A DNA stretch of 5,977 nt, from NCBI GenBank assembly GCA_021778875.1, contig JAJYBT010000196.1, forward strand, positions 1 through 5,977, written 5' to 3'. Made by a program: the position numbers and the translations under genes. The notes beneath the pieces were generated by a model, which was given only the letters and a program-made list of their open reading frames with translations, had not been told where the DNA came from and did not search any database. Position 1 is the stretch's first letter; each line of letters begins with the position of its first letter. This document shows, in pieces, positions 1 to 4,730 of the stretch. The DNA comes from Acidobacteriota bacterium. Lineage in GTDB: Bacteria; Acidobacteriota; Terriglobia; Terriglobales; Acidobacteriaceae.

Positions 1-24
1 CACCCTGTCCTGCGGACAAGGGTG
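1..24. repeat. Palindromic repeat 1 (hairpin, GGGGCAACC tail)
   Basis: CACCCTGTCC (1-10) pairs with GGAC (14-17) and AGGGTG (19-24) around the loop TGC, with A18 bulged. The stem may extend left of the window edge. The tail GGGGCAACC (24-32) resembles the tails after two further hairpins at 63-97 and 135-160, so I treat the three as one family of short intergenic palindromes (REP-like). It is unlikely to be a simple terminator because no T-tract follows on either strand. Confidence 0.55.
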
Positions 25-62
25 GGGCAACCGCTGACGGGGCTGGGGTCGGGTTGTGGTCT

Positions 63-104
63 CCCACTCATGCCGCAAAGGGCGCGCCATGAATGGGGGC
101 ACCC
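63..104. repeat. Palindromic repeat 2 (hairpin, GGGGGCACCC tail)
   Basis: CCCA (63-66), TCATG (68-72) and CGC (74-76) pair with GCG (84-86), CATGA (88-92) and TGGG (94-97). That gives 12 base pairs interrupted by two mismatches (C67/A93 and C73/C87), with the loop AAAGGGC. The tail GGCACCC (98-104) follows directly. The loop begins with AAAGG, as does the loop region of the hairpin at 135-160. Confidence 0.6.
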
Positions 105-134
105 TGGATCTTGGTAACTGCAGGCGTTTGTAAT

Positions 135-165
135 CCCAGGTCTCAAAGGTGAGACCTGGGGCACC
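135..165. repeat. Palindromic repeat 3 (perfect 11-bp hairpin), interrupted by the IS
   Basis: CCCAGGTCTCA (135-145) and TGAGACCTGGG (150-160) are perfect inverted repeats around the 4-base loop AAGG. The tail GGGGCACC (158-165) ends exactly where the insertion sequence begins. The missing rest of the tail (GGCACCC...) resumes on the other side of the element at 1202. I infer that the IS inserted into a pre-existing repeat. The fold is strong enough to act in RNA, but the family resemblance to repeats 1 and 2 argues for a dispersed repeat rather than a gene-specific terminator. Confidence 0.7.
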
Positions 166-195
166 TGTGATCTTTCAAGAGGTTGTCCATTCGAT
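166..195 (+). repeat. IS481-type left terminal inverted repeat
   Basis: This 30-bp end begins TGTGATCTTTCAAGAGG and continues through TTGTCCATTCGAT. It matches the reverse complement of 1172-1201 at 22 of 30 positions without gaps: TGT at the tip, a 12-bp core (175-186) and TCGAT at the inner edge. It should be a binding and cleavage site for the transposase. Confidence 0.85.
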
Positions 196-247
196 TTGGA
201 CCGGAGAAGCTGGTTGTGACGAGCAATCAGTTGCTTCGGAGGATCGA

Positions 248-1192
248 ATGGACATTCATAAGAATGCCCGACTGAGCTATCGCAGTCGAGAGGCATTGGC
301 GCGATTGGTTGTGGAGCAGGGGGTGACGCGGAAAGCGGCGGCGGTGGCTTTCCGTGTGAGCGTGAAGACGGCGGGCAAGTGGGTGGTGCGTTTTCAGCTT
401 GGCGGGGTGGAGGGTCTTTTGGACCGCAGCTCGCGTCCACATTGCTCGCCGCGGCGGACATGTTCTTCCTTATCAGAAAAGGTTGTTGCCCTTCGGCGGG
501 GCCACGTTCCCGGCTACGAGATTGCGCGGCAGACGGGGTTGAGCGCGGCCACGGTGAGCCGCATCCTGCACCGGGCGCGGCTGAGCCGGTGGCGCGATCT
601 GTTTCCTCGGCCCCCGGTGGTGCGCTATGAGCATCCGCGGCCCGGCGACATGGTGCACCTGGACATCAAGGGCATGACGCGCTTTTCTGACGTGAGCCTG
701 CGCGGCGATGGCCGGCTGCGCGGCAGCAGGCAGCATCCCGGCTTCCTGGCCCTGCATGTGGCCGTGGACGACCACTCGCGCATGGCCTTTACCCAGATGC
801 TGGCTGACCAGAAGGCCGAGACCACCATCAGCTTTTTGAAGGTCGCGGTGGACTTCTTCGCCACCCATGGCATAGGCGTGCGCACCCTGCTGACCGACAA
901 CGGCTCCAGCTACCGCTCGCAGAGCTTCCGAAACGCCTGCCAGACGATGAACATCAAACACCACCGCACGCGGCCCTACACGCCAAGAACCAACGGCAAG
1001 GCCGAGCGCTTCATCCAGACCGCGCTCAGAGAATGGGCCTATGCAAAACACTGGGACAACTCCGAGCAGAGAGACGCACACCTCAAGCCTTGGACTGACC
1101 ACTACAACCACGAAAGACCCCATGGTAGCCTCAACCAAAGGCCGCCCATCAGCAGATCCGTCCCCCACACCATCGATGGAACAACCTCTTGA
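248..1192 (+). CDS. IS481-family transposase (DDE integrase-type)
   Basis: The 314-residue transposase should catalyse cut/join of the element ends (166-1201). An in-frame reading extends upstream to 149, outside the IS, but ATG at 248 is chosen: it has GGAGG (238-242) five bases upstream and gives the family N-terminus MDIHKNARLS. Two helix-turn-helix regions (about residues 8-60 and 76-115, the latter with QTGLSAATVSRIL) precede an rve-type catalytic core (about 131-265). The catalytic triad is D139 (HLDIK), D217 (TDNGSSY) and E253 (NGKAERF), giving the D-35-E spacing typical of the family. The HYNHERPHGSL block (285-295) is also typical. The C-terminus departs from the family after PPISR; a different frame at 1177-1200 reads WNNLLTVY, close to the NLLTV ending remembered from B. 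pertussis IS481. This may be a small frameshift near the C-run at 1162-1166. The catalytic core is complete, so activity is plausible but untested. Confidence 0.93.
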   Translation: MDIHKNARLSYRSREALARLVVEQGVTRKAAAVAFRVSVKTAGKWVVRFQLGGVEGLLDRSSRPHCSPRRTCSSLSEKVVALRRGHVPGYEIARQTGLSAATVSRILHRARLSRWRDLFPRPPVVRYEHPRPGDMVHLDIKGMTRFSDVSLRGDGRLRGSRQHPGFLALHVAVDDHSRMAFTQMLADQKAETTISFLKVAVDFFATHGIGVRTLLTDNGSSYRSQSFRNACQTMNIKHHRTRPYTPRTNGKAERFIQTALREWAYAKHWDNSEQRDAHLKPWTDHYNHERPHGSLNQRPPISRSVPHTIDGTTS

Positions 1193-1201
1193 CCGTCTAC
1201 A
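1172..1201 (-). repeat. IS481-type right terminal inverted repeat
   Basis: Read on the minus strand, it begins TGTAGACGGTCAAGAGG and ends CCATCGAT, pairing with 166-195. The transposase stop codon (1190-1192) lies inside this repeat, a common compact arrangement in small insertion sequences. Confidence 0.85.
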
Positions 1202-1227
1202 GGCACCCGGCACCCGGCACCCGGCAC
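1202..1227. repeat. Heptamer tandem repeat GGCACCC x3.7
   Basis: Three perfect copies of GGCACCC (1202-1222) are followed by a partial GGCAC (1223-1227). The first six bases are also the right copy of the IS target duplication. Without the IS, the tail of palindromic repeat 3 would read straight into this array (GGGGCACCC GGCACCC...), so the array probably predates the insertion. The rest of the gap up to trpG (1228-1285) is G-rich and holds no gene I can support. Confidence 0.7.
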
Positions 1228-1268
1228 AGGATGACGTGGGGTGGGGCGGTGGGCGTTTGATGGGCGGG

Positions 1269-1275
1269 TTACACT
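1269..1275 (+). promoter_or_regulatory. Possible -10-like box TTACACT upstream of trpG
   Basis: TACACT (1270-1275) matches the sigma70 -10 consensus at four of six positions and ends 10 bases before the trpG ATG. No convincing -35 box lies at the right distance (the sequence there is G-rich). The identical heptamer TTACACT lies 7 bases before the probable trpE start on the other strand. If it is a -10 box, the mRNA leader would be only a few bases, consistent with the lack of a good Shine-Dalgarno sequence. Confidence 0.35.
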
Positions 1276-1285
1276 GGTCAGAACC

Positions 1286-1858
1286 ATGGTTTTTGTTCTC
1301 GATAACTACGACTCCTTTACGTACAACCTTGTCCAGTACCTGGGCGAACTGGGCGCGGAGGTTGTGGTGCGCCGGAACGACGAGCTGACGGTGGAGGAGG
1401 TGGAGGCTCTGAAGCCGGAGCGGATTCTGCTGTCTCCGGGGCCGTGTACGCCGCACGAGGCGGGCATCCTGGTTCCTCTGATCCGGCACATGGCGGGCAA
1501 GGCGCCGATTCTGGGGGTTTGCCTGGGGCACCAGGCGATTGGCGAGGCGTTTGGCGGGCAGGTGGTGCGGGCGCGGCATCTGATGCACGGGAAGACGAGC
1601 CCGGTGACGCACGACGGCAAGGGGATCTTTGCCGGATTGCCGAACCCGCTGACGTGCACGCGATACCACTCGCTGATTGTGGCGGAGGAGACGCTGCCCA
1701 AGGAACTGGTGGTGACGGCGCGGACGCAGGAAGAGGACGGCTCCGTGATTATGGGTCTGCGGCATCGCACGCTGCCGATTGAGGGTGTGCAGTTCCACCC
1801 GGAGAGCGTGTTGACCGAGGGCGGACACCAGATGATCCGCAACTTTCTGGACATGTAG
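1286..1858 (+). CDS. trpG: Anthranilate synthase component II (glutamine amidotransferase)
   Basis: This 190-residue class I glutamine amidotransferase hydrolyses glutamine and passes ammonia to TrpE, which makes anthranilate from chorismate in the first committed step of tryptophan synthesis. Visible motifs are the N-terminal [21 protein letters not shown], the oxyanion region LLSPGPCTP (48-56), the nucleophile elbow [15 protein letters not shown] with Cys79, the HGKTS segment (101-105) and the catalytic His171/Glu173 in [14 protein letters not shown]. Length is normal for TrpG. ATG 1286 is chosen because it gives the usual family N-terminus; a GTG at 1241 would add 15 unconserved residues. 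The Shine-Dalgarno sequence is weak. The family overlaps with PabA, and one protein can serve both tryptophan and folate synthesis; a trpE in the same window favours the Trp role. The next gene starts 4 bp after the stop, suggesting cotranscription. Confidence 0.94.
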   Translation: MVFVLDNYDSFTYNLVQYLGELGAEVVVRRNDELTVEEVEALKPERILLSPGPCTPHEAGILVPLIRHMAGKAPILGVCLGHQAIGEAFGGQVVRARHLMHGKTSPVTHDGKGIFAGLPNPLTCTRYHSLIVAEETLPKELVVTARTQEEDGSVIMGLRHRTLPIEGVQFHPESVLTEGGHQMIRNFLDM

Positions 1859-1862
1859 GCTC

Positions 1863-2858
1863 ATGCAGGAACTGCCGCGAATCGAATTGCACGGGCACGG
1901 CCGGTACGCACGGCGCGCAGGCGCGTGGGCGGCAGTGGCGCTGGCCGCTCCGCTGATGGCGCAGACGGGCGCGATGACGACGGGTGCGACGGCAGCAGGC
2001 GTGACGGCGATGGGGCCGATTGCGATTGTTCCGCTGGACAGCCACAACCCGGGCAGCGCCGCGACGGTGACGGGCGCGCTGGAAGTGACGGCGGGCAAGG
2101 CAATTATCGCGGGCAGCGGCACGGTGACGGCGGGCGCGACGACGGCCGAGGTGTTGCTACCGCACCGTGGAACGCTGCGGGTGTGCGCCTCAACGACGGT
2201 GAAGCTGGCGGCGGATGCAGGCGTGCCTGCGGGGGAGACTCCGGGGCTGATGATGGCGCTGGACCACGGGGCGGTGGAGGCGAGCTTTGCCACGGGCCGG
2301 AACTCCGACATTGTGATGACGCCGGATTTTCGCATTCTGATCAGCGGGCCGGGCTCGGCCGACGTGAAGGTGCGGCTGGGACAGAATGGCGATACCTGCG
2401 TGGATAACGCCGGAGCGGGCGCGCCGTATGTGCTGGTGACGAGCGTGTTTGACAGCGGCGACTACCGGGTGCAGCCGGGGCAGCGGGTGATGTTCCAGCA
2501 CGGCAGCGTGCGCGAGGTGGTGGACCAGGAGAAGGAGCCGTGCGGATGTCCGGCGGAGACGCATCCGGGTACGAATGAGTTTCCGCTGGCGCAGAGCGCG
2601 GGGCTGGCTCCGATGGCGAAACCCAAGCCGAGCCCGGCGCACGCAGCGGGAGAGAAGGCGCAGGGGACGGAGCCGCTGGTGTTTCAGAGCGGGACGCATG
2701 CGGCAGAGGCGCCGGCCGAGGTTGCCGCCGCGCAGCCTGAGCCGAAGGCGGTGTCTCCGACGAAGCCGGCGAAGGCGAAGCCCGCAGCGAAGAAGAAGTC
2801 CGGCTTCTTCCGGCGCATTGGGCGATTCTTCCGGCGCGTGTTTGGCGCGGAGTCCTGA
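1863..2858 (+). CDS. Predicted exported protein, possible FecR-like domain, cationic C-terminal tail
   Basis: The function is unknown to me. The 331-residue product begins with a likely Sec signal peptide: Arg17-Arg18, a hydrophobic stretch (19-32) and probable cleavage after LMA (Ala33). Residues 38-95 are rich in Ala, Gly, Thr and Val. Residues about 95-220 look beta-rich and recall FecR-like domains (GTLRVCASTTVKL, then DHGAVEASF, and DYRVQPGQRVMF); this match is weak and by eye only. Cysteines fall at 108, 179, 227 and 229, the last two in EPCGCP. Residues about 245-310 form a low-complexity Pro/Ala/Lys/Glu linker. The end (309-328) is strongly basic and amphipathic, with the heptad FFRRIGR followed by FFRRVFG, encoded by two identical 12-bp stretches (2805-2816, 2826-2837). 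ATG 1863 lies 4 bp after the trpG stop, suggesting translational coupling, although a role in tryptophan synthesis is not evident. It converges on trpE with a 9-bp gap. Confidence 0.8.
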   Translation: MQELPRIELHGHGRYARRAGAWAAVALAAPLMAQTGAMTTGATAAGVTAMGPIAIVPLDSHNPGSAATVTGALEVTAGKAIIAGSGTVTAGATTAEVLLPHRGTLRVCASTTVKLAADAGVPAGETPGLMMALDHGAVEASFATGRNSDIVMTPDFRILISGPGSADVKVRLGQNGDTCVDNAGAGAPYVLVTSVFDSGDYRVQPGQRVMFQHGSVREVVDQEKEPCGCPAETHPGTNEFPLAQSAGLAPMAKPKPSPAHAAGEKAQGTEPLVFQSGTHAAEAPAEVAAAQPEPKAVSPTKPAKAKPAAKKKSGFFRRIGRFFRRVFGAES

Positions 2859-2860
2859 GG

Positions 2861-2888
2861 GGGCGGGCTATAGCTCGCGTGCCCGCTC
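2861..2888. terminator. Weak hairpin at the convergent gene ends
   Basis: GGGCGGGC (2861-2868) can pair with GCCCGCTC (2881-2888), with one G-T wobble and a 12-base loop. It lies between the exported-protein gene and the last codons of trpE. There is no T-tract on either strand, so a classical intrinsic terminator is not supported. It could still pause polymerase or mark the 3' ends of the convergent transcripts. Confidence 0.25.
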
Positions 2889-4412
2889 GATGGCGCGTAT
2901 GACGGCCTGGGCCTTGTTGATGCACTCCTGATGCTCGGATGCGGGAACGGAGTCGGCCACGATGCCGGCGCCGGACTGGACGTATCCCATGCCGTTTTTG
3001 ACGAGCAGCGAGCGGATGGCGATGCAGGAGTCGAGGTTGCCGGAGAAGTCGGCGTAGAGAACCGCGCCGCCGTAGGCGCCGCGGCGGGCGGGTTCGAGCT
3101 CTTCGATGATCTCCATGGCGCGGACCTTTGGCGCACCGCTGAGGGTGCCGGCGGGGAAGCGGGCGCGAAGGGCATCGACGGCAGTGAGCTCGGGCTTGAG
3201 TGTGCCCTCAATGGCGCTGACGATGTGCATGACGTGGCTGTAGCGCTCAACGAACATGAGGCGATCAACCTTGACGGAGCCGAACTGGCTGACGCGACCG
3301 ACATCGTTGCGGCCCAGGTCAACGAGCATGACGTGCTCGGCGCGCTCTTTTTGATCGTGAAGCATTTCTTTTTCGAGGGCGATGTCCTCGGCCTCGGTGG
3401 CTCCGCGGGGGCGGGTGCCGGCGATGGGGCGGTACTCGACTTTGCTGTCGTGGACGCGCACGAGCAGCTCGGGCGAGGAGCCGGCGAGCTCGATGGCAGC
3501 GTGCTTCTTTTTGCCGGGTGACTTTTTGCCGGTGGAGGCGCCGAGGGGACCATCGGGCGTGAAGCGCAGGAAATACATGTAGGGGCTGGGGTTGACGGTG
3601 CGGAGGGCGCGGTAGATCTGGAAGGTGTCCGCCTTGGTTTCCACGTCGAAGCGCTGCGAGAGGACGGTCTGGAAGACGTCTCCGGCGGCGATGTACTCGC
3701 GGGTGCGCTCGACGGCGGCGAGGAAGTCGCGCTTGCGGGTGCGGGAGGAGACTTTGAGCTTGCCGGTCTGCTTGACTTTGGGCAGCCTGGGCAGCGGGCG
3801 GGTGAGGCGCTTCTCCAGCCGGGCCAGGCGCTTGATTGCGTCGGAGTAGGCCGCGTCGGGAGAGCCGAGTGTGAGGTCGGCGGTGACGATGAGCCAGATC
3901 TGCTTGCGGACATGATCGAAGGCCAGCACCTCGTCGAAGAAGAGCAGGCAGGCGTCGGGGACGCCTAGCTCGTCCTTGGCGTGCTGGGGCAGGTGCTCGA
4001 TCTGGCGTACGGCGTCATAGGCGAAGAAGCCGACGGCACCGGCGGTGAAGGGCGGCAGGCCGGGAATGCGGGCGGGGGTGTGTCCGTCGAGCGCCTGATG
4101 CAGCACCCGGAAGACGTCGCCCTCGATGCGGGTGGTGCGCTTGCCTTCGGTAATGGCGATCTGGCGGCCGCGCGCAACGATGCGCTTGTAGGGGTTGAGG
4201 CCGATGAAGGTGTAGCGGCCAACCTGCTCGCCACCCTCGACGGATTCCAGCAGAAAGCACTCCGGCTGTTCCCAGGCCGCGCGCAGGAAGGCCGAGACGG
4301 GGGTTTCGAGGTCGGCGGTGAGCGTGTGGTAGACGGGGACAAGGGTGTGCTCCCGGGCTAGGGCCAGGAACTCTTTGCGGCTGGGCTGGATGAGCTGAGC
4401 AGAGGGTTTCAC
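2868..4412 (-). CDS. trpE: Anthranilate synthase component I
   Basis: This subunit converts chorismate plus TrpG-supplied ammonia to anthranilate and pyruvate. Numbered from GTG 4412 (514 residues), it shows the feedback-tryptophan region LLESVEGGEQVGRYTFIG (54-71) and NPSPYMYFLRF (274-284), then AGTRPRG (331-337), VDLGRNDVGRV (364-374), GTLSGAPKVRAMEI (422-435) and GAGIVADS (481-488). The LLES and NPSPYM motifs favour TrpE over PabB. A Lys-rich stretch (about 285-307, TPDGPL...GKKSPGKKKHAAIE) interrupts the strand before LAGSSPELLV and looks like an insertion relative to ordinary TrpE. The start is uncertain: the frame stays open to a GTG at 4547, adding 45 Pro-rich residues, but that stretch overlaps the probable gdhA promoter and looks non-coding; GTG 4412 gives a normal N-terminus. 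Neither start has a good Shine-Dalgarno sequence. No Trp-codon leader was found. The gene is divergent from gdhA and convergent with trpG and its neighbour. Confidence 0.93.
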   Translation of the reverse strand: MKPSAQLIQPSRKEFLALAREHTLVPVYHTLTADLETPVSAFLRAAWEQPECFLLESVEGGEQVGRYTFIGLNPYKRIVARGRQIAITEGKRTTRIEGDVFRVLHQALDGHTPARIPGLPPFTAGAVGFFAYDAVRQIEHLPQHAKDELGVPDACLLFFDEVLAFDHVRKQIWLIVTADLTLGSPDAAYSDAIKRLARLEKRLTRPLPRLPKVKQTGKLKVSSRTRKRDFLAAVERTREYIAAGDVFQTVLSQRFDVETKADTFQIYRALRTVNPSPYMYFLRFTPDGPLGASTGKKSPGKKKHAAIELAGSSPELLVRVHDSKVEYRPIAGTRPRGATEAEDIALEKEMLHDQKERAEHVMLVDLGRNDVGRVSQFGSVKVDRLMFVERYSHVMHIVSAIEGTLKPELTAVDALRARFPAGTLSGAPKVRAMEIIEELEPARRGAYGGAVLYADFSGNLDSCIAIRSLLVKNGMGYVQSGAGIVADSVPASEHQECINKAQAVIRAIERAREL

Positions 4413-4419
4413 AGGCTCA

Positions 4420-4426
4420 AGTGTAA
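4420..4426 (-). promoter_or_regulatory. Possible -10-like box TTACACT upstream of trpE
   Basis: On the minus strand TTACACT lies in a locally AT-richer stretch (CAAACAATTACACTTGAG), with 7 bases between it and the probable trpE GTG at 4412. The same heptamer lies before trpG. At this distance transcription would start at or next to the GTG, giving a leaderless or nearly leaderless mRNA. No good -35 is visible, so this is tentative. Confidence 0.35.
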
Positions 4427-4515
4427 TTGTTTGCCGGGCGACGCGGGCAGGCGGGATGACCGGCGCGGGCGAGCCGGGCGGAGATGGAGGAGTTCCCAGG
4501 CTGGTTCCGGGAGGC

Positions 4516-4544
4516 TTGACGAGGGTCAGCAACAAGCCTAGACT
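4516..4544 (+). promoter_or_regulatory. Sigma70-type promoter for the glutamate dehydrogenase gene
   Basis: TTGACG (4516-4521; five of six consensus bases) is followed after exactly 17 bp by TAGACT (4539-4544; four of six). Transcription would begin near 4551, about 180 nt before the gdhA ATG. It lies between the divergent trpE and gdhA genes and inside the optional 5' extension of trpE, which argues that the extension is not coding. It is the best promoter candidate I found in the window. Confidence 0.6.
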
Positions 4545-4550
4545 CACATG

Positions 4551-4730
4551 GGTTTGGGCACATTGGGGTGCAGTCGGGTGCCCAACAGTCCGGCCGCGAT
4601 GAGGAAAAGACGAGGCCGGAAGCGGAGTAGCCCCGGTGAGCCGGGGAGCTTTCTGCTGCGTCTATTGCTGGGGTGGGGCAGTCCCGAGGACGCCATCCCT
4701 GAGCGGCAGGGAAGAGAATTGGAGAGATTT
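4551..4730 (+). promoter_or_regulatory. Structured 5' leader of gdhA (inverted-repeat series)
   Basis: Between the predicted transcription start and the gdhA ATG lie four clear inverted repeats. TTGGGCA/TGCCCAA (4554-4560 and 4579-4585) and TCCGGCC/GGCCGGA (4589-4595 and 4614-4620) are both perfect 7-bp arms separated by exactly 18 bases. CCCCGG/CCGGGG (4631-4636 and 4641-4646) has the tetraloop TGAG. TCCCTG/CAGGGA (4696-4701 and 4707-4712) ends 8 bases before the Shine-Dalgarno GGAG (4721-4724). No T-tract follows the hairpins. I recognise no named riboswitch class. It may be a regulatory leader, or the paired 7-18-7 repeats may be protein-binding operators just downstream of the promoter. 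Confidence 0.45.

Larger units (their letters stand above)
166..1201 (+). mobile_element. Complete IS481-family insertion sequence (1036 bp)
   Basis: The element starts TGT (166-168) and ends ACA (1199-1201). Its terminal 30 bp match as inverted repeats at 22 of 30 positions, including an uninterrupted TCAAGAGGTTGT block. The flanks carry the same 6 bp, GGCACC (160-165 and 1202-1207), as expected of a target duplication. The left-end core is very close to the TTCAATAGGTTGT I remember from Bordetella pertussis IS481, which also duplicates 6 bp. One transposase gene fills the element. The right flank is a GGCACCC tandem repeat, so the duplication cannot be fully separated from pre-existing repetition. 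The element lies 84 bp upstream of trpG in the same orientation, with no visible terminator between. Confidence 0.88.

Noticed and set aside
1..165. CRISPR-like array
   Set aside because: The repeats are palindromes with differing stem sequences and irregular spacing; there are no constant repeats with uniform spacers and no cas genes.
149..247. Upstream extension of the transposase to GTG 149
   Set aside because: It would start outside the insertion sequence, inside palindromic repeat 3. ATG 248 has a good Shine-Dalgarno site and matches the family N-terminus.
1231..1260. Possible trp leader peptide upstream of trpG (MTWGGAVGV)
   Set aside because: It has only one Trp codon, no Shine-Dalgarno site at a proper distance, and no terminator/antiterminator pair before trpG; not convincing as an attenuator.
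473..2335. 620-residue open frame on the minus strand
   Set aside because: It runs antisense across the transposase, trpG and part of the exported-protein gene, is Arg/His/Pro/Ala-rich without motifs and is explained by GC-rich codon bias of the real plus-strand genes.
2684..3913. 409-residue open frame on the minus strand
   Set aside because: It lies within trpE in another frame, with a Ser/Pro/Ala/Arg-rich low-complexity product and no recognisable domain; a shadow of trpE.
4631..4646. Intrinsic terminator from the CCCCGG-TGAG-CCGGGG hairpin
   Set aside because: The stem is perfect but is followed by AGCTTTCTGC rather than a T-tract, so it is treated as part of the gdhA leader structure.
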